From Myxococcus stipitatus (GTDB lineage Bacteria; Myxococcota; Myxococcia; Myxococcales; Myxococcaceae), in the NCBI RefSeq assembly GCF_021412625.1, contig NZ_JAKCFI010000001.1, positions 620,001 through 684,000 on the forward strand: a DNA stretch of 64,000 nt, written 5' to 3'. Position numbers and translations under genes: made by a program. Shown here in pieces: positions 24,209 to 31,851 of this stretch (the first letter of the stretch is position 1; each line of letters begins with the position of its first letter). The notes beneath the pieces were generated by a model. The model had not been told where the DNA came from, made no database searches, and worked only from the letters and a program-made list of their open reading frames with translations.

Positions 24209-26778
24209 GGCTTCTGGTTCCCGGACTCGGGCTGGATGCGCAGGCGCTCGGGCGACTCGTCCCCGGAGGACTCCGGAGCCGGCGTCTCGGGCGCCGGGGA
24301 CGTCCCGGTCGCGGGGGTGGACTCTTCTGAACCCGCGGGGGGCGGCGCCACTTCCCTCACGGGAGGCTCGGACCGCGGGGCGGCCGGGGGCTGCGGGGCC
24401 GGAGCGGGGGCGGAGCGGCCGGACGAGGGGGCGATGACCCGCTCGCCCTGCACGCCGGGGCCGCCGTTCTCCACGCGCTGGCGCTCGCGCAGCACCGCCT
24501 GGTTCATGCGGCCCAGCGGGCCCGGCTTGCGGCTGAAGTCCACCGCCACGTCGTGGCCCGGCACCTGGCCGTAGAACTGCTCCACGAACTGCTGACGCTC
24601 CTTCATCTTGCGCTCGAAGATGACGCGGAAGTCCTCCGGGCCCCGGATGATGTACGGCGTCAGGAACAGCAGCAGGTTCGTCTTCGTCTTGCGGCGCGAG
24701 GTGTCGCGGAAGAAGTTCCCGATGATGGGGATGTCACCCAGGATGGGCACCTTGTTGACGGACTCGATGGTGCGGTCCTGCATGATGCCGCCCAGCACCA
24801 CCGTCTCCTGGTCCTTGGCGATGACCGTCGTCTTCGCGCTGCGCTTGCTGGTGGTGGGGCCGAGCACCGGGTCGTTGGAGGCGATCTCCTCCGTCTGCTC
24901 GGTGATGACCATGCGGATGTAGTCGCTGTCGTTGATCTGCGGCTTGACGGTCAGCTTCAGCTCCACGTTCTGGCGCTGGATGGGCGCGTACAGCGAGCTG
25001 AGGCCGCCCAGGCCGCCGAGCAGGGAGTTCACGCCGGCGGTCCCCGTGCCGCCCACGGTGGCGCCGAGCGACGACGGGTTGAAGCCGGACTGGAAGGGCA
25101 CGTTCTGGCCCACCGTGATTTCGGCCTCCTCGTTGTCGCTGGTGAGGATGTGCGGGGTGGACAGCACGTTGACGTCGGAGCTCTGCTGCATGGCGTGCAG
25201 CACCACGCCGAAGGCGGGGATGTCCAGGCCCAGCTTCTCCAGCGCGGGGATGACGGGGCCCTGGATGCCGGCGAGGAAGCCGCCGAACTGCGCCAGGTTG
25301 CCCAGGCTCAGCGAGGGCGGCAGGCCGGTGCCGCCGTTGTTGGTGCCCACCAGGCCCGGCACCGGACCCTCGCTCGAGTTGAGCGAGAAGCCGCTGTGCA
25401 GGTTGATGCCGAACTCGGCGTTGCGGTCCAGGTTCACCTCCATGATGACGGCCTCCACGAACACCTGGCGGCGGGGCGCGTCGAGCTGCTGGATGACCTG
25501 GACGATGTTCTTGTAGTCCGCCTGGCTGGCGACGATGACGAGCGAGTTGGTGCCCTTGTCCGCGGAGATCTTCACCTCGCCGCTGAACAGCTCCGCCGCC
25601 TGGGTGCCAGCGCCGGGGCGGGGCACGCCGGGCGCGGGGTTGGGCGTGTTCGGGCGCGGGCGGTTGGCGGTGCCCTGCGCGAGCGACTGGAGCGTGCTGG
25701 CCAGCTCCTCCGCGTTGGCGTTCTCCAGGTAGTAGACGTTGATGCGGCCGCTGGTCCCGGAGGGGATGTCGATCTGCGCGACGATGTCCTGGATGCGGTC
25801 GAACGCGGCGGGGCTGGCGACGATGATGAGCTTGTTGGTGCGCTCGTCCGGGATGATCTGCGACAGCGTCACCGGGCCGCCGCTGCCCTCCTGTCCGCCG
25901 ATGGCGGGCTGGGCGGCCTCGCCGCCGGGCGCGCCCTGGGCGGCGGGCGGGACGCCCTGGGTGAAGGTGCCGGGGCGCTGGCCGGGGCGCGAACCCTTGG
26001 ATTCGAACAGGCGCTGCACCGTGTTGGCCACCTCCTGGGCGGAGGCGTACTGCACCTGGATGACGCGCAGCTCGTCGCTGGCGGCGCGCGTGTCGAGCTG
26101 GTCGATGAGGCGCTCCAGGCGGTGGATGTTGGAGCCCACGTCGTTGACGATGATGGTGTCCGGCGGGTACGGAATCGTGTCGCCGTCCTTGGACACCAGC
26201 TGCTGGAGCACGCCGCGCAGCGGCTCCACCTCCACGTTGCGGATGCGGAACAGCTTGGTCACCATCTGCTCGTTGGTGGTGTAGGGCTGGCCCGGCTCGA
26301 CGATGGTGGGGATGGGGTTCTGCTTCGCCGAGCGCTTGTCGACGATCTTCATGAACCGGCCGTACTGGTAGACGGCGAGCCCGTTGGCGTCGAGCGAGGC
26401 GAGGAACGCGGAGTAGAACGCGTCCGCGTCCACCTCCACGCGGCCGTTCTCCGGGCCGATGATGGAGATCTTCCCGCGCACGTTCTCCGGGAGGATGAAG
26501 GTGCGGCACGTCGCGTCCGCCACCGTCTGGACGAGCTTCTCGATCTCCACCTTGTCGAAATAGATGCCGTAGCGCGCGTTGCGCCGGGCCTCCTCGCAGG
26601 TGGGCGTGCGGCGCGGACCCTGGTTGGCCTCCTCGACGGAGCCGGCGGGCGGGGACGACGGGGTGATGGTCCGCTCACCCGGGGTGGATGAGCCGGGCGG
26701 AGGAGGGCGGCGCTGGGCCTGCGCGGGGACGGCGAGCGCGAGGCACAAGCAGAGCATCCAGGACGGGAGCGTCTTCAT
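24205..26778 (-). CDS. gspD: Type II secretion system secretin GspD
   Basis: The outer-membrane secretin, 857 residues (enterobacterial GspD about 650-700). Sec signal MKTLPSWMLCLCLALAVPAQAQ. The N0 domain follows a Pro/Ser-rich stretch (YFDKVEIEKLVQTVADATC, about 70-150), then N1-N3 domains with LEYAxA-type motifs and a Gly/Pro-rich linker in N3. The secretin core contains VNVLSTPHILTSDNEEAEI, VGQNVPF and VPILGDIPIIGNFFRDTS. After the core comes an added tail of about 90 residues rich in Pro, Ala and Glu. No GspS pilotin gene is seen nearby. It starts 23 bases after gspC. Confidence 0.96.
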   Translation of the reverse strand: MKTLPSWMLCLCLALAVPAQAQRRPPPPGSSTPGERTITPSSPPAGSVEEANQGPRRTPTCEEARRNARYGIYFDKVEIEKLVQTVADATCRTFILPENVRGKISIIGPENGRVEVDADAFYSAFLASLDANGLAVYQYGRFMKIVDKRSAKQNPIPTIVEPGQPYTTNEQMVTKLFRIRNVEVEPLRGVLQQLVSKDGDTIPYPPDTIIVNDVGSNIHRLERLIDQLDTRAASDELRVIQVQYASAQEVANTVQRLFESKGSRPGQRPGTFTQGVPPAAQGAPGGEAAQPAIGGQEGSGGPVTLSQIIPDERTNKLIIVASPAAFDRIQDIVAQIDIPSGTSGRINVYYLENANAEELASTLQSLAQGTANRPRPNTPNPAPGVPRPGAGTQAAELFSGEVKISADKGTNSLVIVASQADYKNIVQVIQQLDAPRRQVFVEAVIMEVNLDRNAEFGINLHSGFSLNSSEGPVPGLVGTNNGGTGLPPSLSLGNLAQFGGFLAGIQGPVIPALEKLGLDIPAFGVVLHAMQQSSDVNVLSTPHILTSDNEEAEITVGQNVPFQSGFNPSSLGATVGGTGTAGVNSLLGGLGGLSSLYAPIQRQNVELKLTVKPQINDSDYIRMVITEQTEEIASNDPVLGPTTSKRSAKTTVIAKDQETVVLGGIMQDRTIESVNKVPILGDIPIIGNFFRDTSRRKTKTNLLLFLTPYIIRGPEDFRVIFERKMKERQQFVEQFYGQVPGHDVAVDFSRKPGPLGRMNQAVLRERQRVENGGPGVQGERVIAPSSGRSAPAPAPQPPAAPRSEPPVREVAPPPAGSEESTPATGTSPAPETPAPESSGDESPERLRIQPESGNQKP

Positions 26779-26801
26779 GGAGGAGCGGGCGCGACGTGGG
26801 G

Positions 26802-27713
26802 TTAGCGGACGTTGTACGACTTGCGGATCGGCGCTCCGTTGCGCTCGATCTCGATCTCGATGCGGGCGGCGTCCTTCATCTTCGAATAGACCTCCAGCGC
26901 CTTCTCCGGGCTGTTGAGGTCGAATCCGTTGATGCGGCGGATGACGTCGCCGTTCTGGACGCCGATCTTCGAATAGATGGAGTCGGGGCGGATGGAGAAG
27001 AGCTTGAAGCCCACGGCCTGGCCGTCCTTGAAGGCGGGGACGATGCGCGCCTGCATGGCCACGTCGTTGAGGTTGTTGAGCGTCTTGTCGATCTCCGCCC
27101 GGGGGACCTCGTACTCGTTCTCGCCGGTGGCGCGGATGCCGCTGGCGTTGCCCGGCGGCGCGGTGTTCGCCTGGGCCACCGGCGGCGAGGGCGGGGTGAA
27201 GGCCTGGGCGCCGTCACCCGGCTGCCCGTCGATGAACTCGCGGCGGCCGTTGTTGAGCACGATGACGCGCTCGCGCTCGATGGTCTCCACCGTGGCGCCC
27301 TGGATGTTGTTGCCCACCATGTACGTCTGCGAGCGCTGGGTCACCATGTCCTGGATGGACGCGAAGGACCAGTCCGGGTTGGCGGCCACCAGCGTGCCGA
27401 GCAGCTTCACCCGCAGGCCACTCTTCACCGGCGCGGCGTTCGGGTCCACGGTGGGGGTGGTCGGCTCCTTCACCGCGACTTCCGGCTCCGGAATCTTGAT
27501 GCCGGTCACCCGGGACAGCTCGTTCATGTCCGGCAGCGCGGCCGCCTGCTCGTGTCGCGGAGTCGAGGGGACACGCGCCGCCGTCCCAGCGGTCGGGACC
27601 GGGGAGATGGAGGACTCGACGAACAGGTTCACCGTCTTCGCCGCCAGCAGCGCGACGAGGAGGATGAACAGCAGGTTCACCGTCCAGAAGTATTTGCGAA
27701 AGAAGAGTTCCAT
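26802..27713 (-). CDS. gspC: Type II secretion system protein GspC (PDZ type)
   Basis: The link between inner-membrane platform and secretin, 303 residues from ATG 27713. The frame is open to 27872, but only this start begins with the cytoplasmic stub and helix expected (MELFFRKYFWTVNLLFILLVALLAA) and it has GGGAAG upstream; the longer form would also cross the sigma-54 promoter. A Pro-rich linker leads to the HR domain (about 115-190, VKLLGTLVAANPDWSFASIQD) and a C-terminal PDZ (about 225-300, IRPDSIYSKIGVQNGDVIRRINGFDL). It is the first gene of the gsp operon. Confidence 0.93.
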   Translation of the reverse strand: MELFFRKYFWTVNLLFILLVALLAAKTVNLFVESSISPVPTAGTAARVPSTPRHEQAAALPDMNELSRVTGIKIPEPEVAVKEPTTPTVDPNAAPVKSGLRVKLLGTLVAANPDWSFASIQDMVTQRSQTYMVGNNIQGATVETIERERVIVLNNGRREFIDGQPGDGAQAFTPPSPPVAQANTAPPGNASGIRATGENEYEVPRAEIDKTLNNLNDVAMQARIVPAFKDGQAVGFKLFSIRPDSIYSKIGVQNGDVIRRINGFDLNSPEKALEVYSKMKDAARIEIEIERNGAPIRKSYNVR

Positions 27714-27746
27714 CACGCTTCCCAGAAGAAAGCCGGACCCGGGGAG

Positions 27747-27762
27747 AGCAAGGCAGGTGCCA
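27747..27762 (-). promoter_or_regulatory. Sigma-54 (RpoN) promoter of the gsp operon
   Basis: On the minus strand the sequence reads TGGCAC-N5-TTGCT, a full match to the -24/-12 consensus with correct GG-to-GC spacing. The predicted transcript start is near 27736, giving a leader of about 23 bases before gspC, with GGGAAG as ribosome site. Sigma-54 promoters need an enhancer-binding activator, and two such activators are encoded at either end of this operon. Confidence 0.85.
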
Positions 27763-27813
27763 CCGCCCGGGCCAGACAGGCCATCCTCGGGGGACGGCCA
27801 AGCACTCGAAATT

Positions 27814-27878
27814 ATTCCGGAATGAAGGACGTCGGCGGGCAGGGGAGCAGGGGGCGCCGGCGCGTGGGACAAATTGTC
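27814..27878. promoter_or_regulatory. Palindromes upstream of the gsp promoter, possible activator sites
   Basis: ATTCCGGAAT (27814-27823) is a perfect 10-bp palindrome and GACAA-A-TTGTC (27868-27878) a 5-bp inverted repeat, about 52 and 106 bases upstream of the -24 element. Enhancer-binding proteins of the NtrC class bind such sites 80-200 bases upstream. Both are AT-richer than their surroundings. Confidence 0.4.
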
Positions 27879-27909
27879 AAAGCCGGGCGGGGGCTGGTGT
27901 GACGCCCTG

Positions 27910-29301
27910 TCAGTCGTCCGAGCCGGCGGGGGCCTCCGGGCTGGAGGACTGTTCGCGCTCGAGCTTGCGGTAGATGGTCCGCGCGGCGATGCCCAGCAGG
28001 CGCGCGGCCAGCGTCTTGTCGCCCTTGGTGTGGCGCAGCGTTTCGTGGATCACCCTGCGCTCCACCTCCTCCATGGGCGTGCCGATGGGGATGACCAGCT
28101 GGCTGGCGGCGCCGAGCGGGCCCTTGCGCACGGATTCGGGCAGGTCGCTGGCCTCCAGCACCTCGCCCCGCGCCAGCACCACCGCGCGCTCGACGGCGTG
28201 CTCGAGCTCCCGCACGTTGCCGGGCCAGGCGTAGTTCTCCAGCGTCTGGAGCGCCTCCGGGGAGAAGCCGCGCAGGGCCTTGCCGTTCTTGGCGGCGAAG
28301 CGGCGCAGGAACGCGTCCGCCAGGAGCGGGATGTCCTCGCGGCGCGAGGCCAGCGCGGGCACGCGGATCTCCACCACGTTGAGCCGGTAGTAGAGGTCCT
28401 CCCGGAAGCGCCCCTCCGCGACCTCCTTCTGCAAGTCCTTGTTGGTGGCGGCCACCAGCCGCACGTCCACCTTCACCGTCTGGGTGCCGCCCAGCCGCTC
28501 GATTTCGCCCTCGGCCAGCGCGCGCAGGAGCTTCACCTGCGCGGGCAGCGGCATCTCGCCCACCTCGTCGAGGAAGAGGGTGCCGCCGTGGGCGCGCTCG
28601 AAGCGGCCCTCGCGGCGGGCCACCGCGCCGGTGAAGGCGCCGCGCTCCACGCCGAACAGCTCCGCCTCCAGGATGTTCTCCGGCAGCGCGCCGCAGTTGA
28701 CGGCGACGAACGGGCCCTTGGCCCGCTGCGAATATTCGTGCACCGAGCGCGCCGCCAGCTCCTTGCCCGTGCCGGACTCGCCCAGCAGCAGCACCGTGGC
28801 GGTGGAGGGCGCGGCCTGGCGGATGGTGTCCAGCATGGCGCGGAAGGCGGGGGACTGGCCCACCATGGTGCGCCCGCCCGCGGCGCTCATCTCCGCCAGC
28901 TTCGCCTTGAGCGTCTGGTTCTCCGACACCAGCGCCCGCTTCTCCAGCGCCTTCTGCACCGCCTTCACCAGCGAGTGGCGCTTGAGCGGCTTGGTGATGA
29001 AGTCATAGGCCCCGTCCTTCATCGCCGCCACCGCCGTCTCCACGGTGCCGTAGGCCGTCATCAGCACCACCTCCACGTCCGGGCGGATGGTGCGCGCCGC
29101 GCGCAGCAGCTCCTGCCCGTCCATCCCGGGCATCATCAGGTCCGTCACCATCACCGTCACCTCCGGCCGGCGCAGCAGCTCCAGCGCCTCCGTGCCGTTG
29201 GTGGCGGCCAGCGTGGCCATGTTCTCCCGCTGGAAGATGCGGCTGACGGAGTCGAGGTTGGCGCGGTCGTCGTCGACGACCAGGACGGTGGGGCTGGTCA
29301 T
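27910..29301 (-). CDS. NtrC-family sigma-54 response regulator
   Basis: A 463-residue response regulator. Start at ATG 29301 gives TSPTVLVVDDD, the normal receiver start; the frame is open to 29382. Receiver about 5-115 with phospho-acceptor Asp in VMVTDLMMPG and KP at ITKPL. The AAA+ domain (about 145-380) carries GESGTGKE, the intact sigma-54 loop GAFTGA, Walker [12 protein letters not shown] and WPGNVRELEHAVERA. A Fis-type helix-turn-helix lies at the end (DKTLAARLLGIAARTIYRKL). There is no sensor kinase gene next to it, so it is an orphan here. It ends 196 bp before gspC on the same strand, just upstream of the sigma-54 promoter, so it is the first candidate for activator of the gsp operon. 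Confidence 0.92.
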   Translation of the reverse strand: MTSPTVLVVDDDRANLDSVSRIFQRENMATLAATNGTEALELLRRPEVTVMVTDLMMPGMDGQELLRAARTIRPDVEVVLMTAYGTVETAVAAMKDGAYDFITKPLKRHSLVKAVQKALEKRALVSENQTLKAKLAEMSAAGGRTMVGQSPAFRAMLDTIRQAAPSTATVLLLGESGTGKELAARSVHEYSQRAKGPFVAVNCGALPENILEAELFGVERGAFTGAVARREGRFERAHGGTLFLDEVGEMPLPAQVKLLRALAEGEIERLGGTQTVKVDVRLVAATNKDLQKEVAEGRFREDLYYRLNVVEIRVPALASRREDIPLLADAFLRRFAAKNGKALRGFSPEALQTLENYAWPGNVRELEHAVERAVVLARGEVLEASDLPESVRKGPLGAASQLVIPIGTPMEEVERRVIHETLRHTKGDKTLAARLLGIAARTIYRKLEREQSSSPEAPAGSDD

Positions 29302-29332
29302 GGTGGGGGGCACGGCTTGCAAACGCTGTTCC

Positions 29333-30346
29333 TCACGCGTGGTCGTCCTCTGTCTCCACGGGGCCGCCGCCCATGCGGCCAATGTCCTCGCGCTTGACGG
29401 AGTCGACGTTGAACTTGCGGGCGCTGGCGAGCATGCGCTCCACGGTGGCGTCGAAGTCGGGCTTGCCCTCGCCCTTGCGGAAGCGCAGGAAGTTGATGCG
29501 CGCGACGACGAAGTTCTTGAGGTAGGGGCTCTGCATGCCCCTGGCCTTGAGGGCGTCGACGACGGCGACGACGGCGTCGTCCAGCTCCAGCAGCTTGTCC
29601 GCGCGGGCCTCGCGCAGGGGCAGGGCCTGGGCCAGGGGCTGGTCGACGAAGTCCTCCACGACCTTGACGAAGGGGTGGTAGGCGCCCGCGGAGAAGCGGG
29701 GGCGCTTCTCGTAGGCCGCGCCCAGGGTGATGAAGGCGGGCTCCTCGAAGAGGTGGGCGAAGGCGGTCTCCTTGCCGTCGCGGCCGGCGCCGACGAGGCC
29801 GCGGTACATGCGCACCACCTCCAGCGAGCGCTCCTTGAGGTTGTGGGCCTTCTCCGTGTTGAGGGCGAGGATTTGATAGGCCACGTCCTCGTCCGGCAGC
29901 AGCAGCGCGACGATGGACCTGGCGCCCAGCAGCTTGCTGGCGTGCAGGCGGTGGTTGCCGTTGGGCGTCCAGTAGCGCCCGTCCTTGCGCACGGCGATGA
30001 CGGGGTCGAGGAAGCGGTCCAGCCGCTCCATGGCGCTGGCCAGCCGCTTCACGTGGGGTTCGGACAGGTCCCGCTGGTAGGGCGTGGGCTCCACCTTGTC
30101 GATGGGGAGCACCGCCAGCACCACGGGGTGGCCGCCCAGCGGCTCGCGGTAGACGCCGAGCACCTCGCCGCCGTCGCTCCGGATGCCCTCGAGGATGTCG
30201 GTGGGGTACTCCACCGAATCGCTGGCCACGTCCGCGGGCGTCAGGCCCCGCGACTTCGGTTCCGCCTTCTTGCGGCGCGGCTTGCGCGGCGTGGCCGACT
30301 TCGCCCTCGGCTTCGCGGCCGTCTTGCGTGCGGACTTGGCTGCCAT
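29333..30346 (-). CDS. ParB-like N-domain protein
   Basis: A 337-residue cytoplasmic protein. Start at ATG 30346, giving a very basic, Lys/Arg/Ala-rich tail of about 35 residues (DNA-binding-like); the frame continues upstream but has no sensible start. Next comes a ParB/Srx-like fold: LAVLPIDKVEPTPYQRDLSEPHVKRLASAMERL, DPVIAVRKDGRYW and box II as NGNHRLHASKLLG. The rest (EKAHNLKERSLEVVRMYRGL, then a helical C-terminus) is shared with other stand-alone ParB-like proteins, not with chromosome-partition ParB, and there is no parA or parS beside it. The role is unknown; DNA or nucleotide binding is likely. It ends 31 bases before the response regulator start. Confidence 0.75.
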   Translation of the reverse strand: MAAKSARKTAAKPRAKSATPRKPRRKKAEPKSRGLTPADVASDSVEYPTDILEGIRSDGGEVLGVYREPLGGHPVVLAVLPIDKVEPTPYQRDLSEPHVKRLASAMERLDRFLDPVIAVRKDGRYWTPNGNHRLHASKLLGARSIVALLLPDEDVAYQILALNTEKAHNLKERSLEVVRMYRGLVGAGRDGKETAFAHLFEEPAFITLGAAYEKRPRFSAGAYHPFVKVVEDFVDQPLAQALPLREARADKLLELDDAVVAVVDALKARGMQSPYLKNFVVARINFLRFRKGEGKPDFDATVERMLASARKFNVDSVKREDIGRMGGGPVETEDDHA

Positions 30347-30479
30347 GGCGGTACGCCCTCCTCGCTGCGGATTCGACGACAGGGGTGTAGCCGGAGGCCC
30401 TGACACCCGGCCTCCCCCGGGGTGGGGGAGGCGCCCCCCCTGCGCGCGCCTCACGCTAGGGGGGCGAGGGGCGGGAGGG

Positions 30480-31826
30480 CTACTCGCCCGAGAGGGTGAG
30501 CTGACGGAAGCGGACAGTGGGGGCGCCGGTGGAGCCGCCCCGAAACTGCAGGTCGTTGGCCACGCCGTCCAGGTCCTGGAGCATCGTCAGGAGGTTGCCC
30601 GCGACGGTGACCTCCTGCACGGCGTGCGTCAGCTCGCCGTTCTCGATCCACAGGCCGTTGGCGCCCGCGGACAGCTCGCCGGACACGGGGTCCGCGCCGT
30701 GGCCGAGCAGGGACGTGACGTAGAAGCCCCGGCCCGTCTCGCGGATGAGGTCCTCGGGCGACTTCGCGCCGGGCTCCAGGTACAGGTTGCTGGTGCCGAT
30801 GCCGGGCAGCGAGCTGTAGCCGCGCGTGGCGTTGCCGGTGGGGCGCGCCTTCGCCTTGCGCGCGGTGTACGCGTCGTAGAGGAAGTTCTGGAGGACGCCC
30901 TTCTCGAGGATGGGCGTGCGGCGGGTGGGCACGCCCTCTCCGTCGAAGGGCGCGGTGGACAGGCCGCGGGGCAACAGGCCGTCATCCACCAGGGTGACGT
31001 GCGCGCCCGCCAGCCGCTTGCCGTGGTGCGCCGCGAGCACGCTGGCCTTCTGGTGCACGGCGTTGCCGTCCGCGGCGTCGGCGAGGCCGCCGATGAAGGA
31101 GGCGGCCACGAGCGGGTCGAACAGCACGGGCACCTGCTGCGTCTTCACGCGCCTGGCGCCGAGCATGCGCACCGCGCGGCGCGACGCCTCGCGGCCGATG
31201 GACGCGGGGTCCTCCAGGTCCGCCAGGAAGCGCTTGTAGTCGAGCCAGTAGCCCTTCTGCAGCTGCCCGGCCTCGGAGGCCACCGGCATGGCGTACAGGT
31301 ACACGTACGTACCGGAGTAGCCGCCGGACATGCCCTCCGACGACGCGACGTAGACCTCGGAGACGAAGTCCCCGGCGCCCACCGCGTTGAAGGTGGCGAT
31401 GCGCGGGTCCACCTCGCGGCCGGCCTTCTCCGCCTCCAGCGCGGCCTTCACCTTCCAGTCGCCGGGCAGGTTGGCCACGGCCGGGTCGAACAGCGCCCCG
31501 GTGTCCGCGTACCGGCCCAGGTCCTTCTTGCCGGGCAGGCCGTTCAGCTTGCTGGGCGCGGCGGCCTCGGCCAGCTTCACGGCCTGGTCCACGAGCCGCT
31601 CGAGGCCGGCGGGCTCGAAGTCCGACGTGAAGGCGAAGCCGAGCCGGTCCTTGACGATGACGCGCAGGCCCACGCCCTTGGAGGTGGACTGGGTGAGGTC
31701 CTCTATCTGTCCGTCGCGCACGCGCACGCTGCTCTGGCGGCCCACCTCCAGGAAGGCCTCCGCCTGGCGGGCGCCCTTCTTCTCCGCGCGCTGGACGATT
31801 CTCTTCGCGAGCTTCTGGTAGTCCAT
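30480..31826 (-). CDS. pmbA: TldE/PmbA family protein
   Basis: A 448-residue partner subunit of the TldD/TldE zinc protease, which clips leader peptides and unfolded small proteins in bacteria that have been studied. The protein starts MDYQKLAKRIVQRAEKKGARQAEAF, has the VGLRVIVKDRLGFAFTSDFEP motif, and in the C-half LFDPLVAASFIGGLADAADG, DDGLLPRGLSTAPFDGEG and NLYLEPG. As in TldE proteins, the HExxxH metal motif is missing, since only TldD carries it. It follows tldD by 25 bases and would form the heterodimer. Confidence 0.9.
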   Translation of the reverse strand: MDYQKLAKRIVQRAEKKGARQAEAFLEVGRQSSVRVRDGQIEDLTQSTSKGVGLRVIVKDRLGFAFTSDFEPAGLERLVDQAVKLAEAAAPSKLNGLPGKKDLGRYADTGALFDPAVANLPGDWKVKAALEAEKAGREVDPRIATFNAVGAGDFVSEVYVASSEGMSGGYSGTYVYLYAMPVASEAGQLQKGYWLDYKRFLADLEDPASIGREASRRAVRMLGARRVKTQQVPVLFDPLVAASFIGGLADAADGNAVHQKASVLAAHHGKRLAGAHVTLVDDGLLPRGLSTAPFDGEGVPTRRTPILEKGVLQNFLYDAYTARKAKARPTGNATRGYSSLPGIGTSNLYLEPGAKSPEDLIRETGRGFYVTSLLGHGADPVSGELSAGANGLWIENGELTHAVQEVTVAGNLLTMLQDLDGVANDLQFRGGSTGAPTVRFRQLTLSGE

Positions 31827-31851
31827 GGTGTCTTCCGGTGCCCTTCTGGCT

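Noticed and set aside
27714..27872. Upstream extension of gspC to 27872
   Set aside because: The added 53 residues are unlike any GspC N-terminus and would be encoded across the sigma-54 promoter and its predicted transcript start.
27868..27885. TTGACA on the minus strand upstream of gspC read as a sigma-70 -35 box
   Set aside because: No -10-like sequence at 15-19 bases; the sequence there is GC-only. The nearby sigma-54 promoter is a far better candidate.
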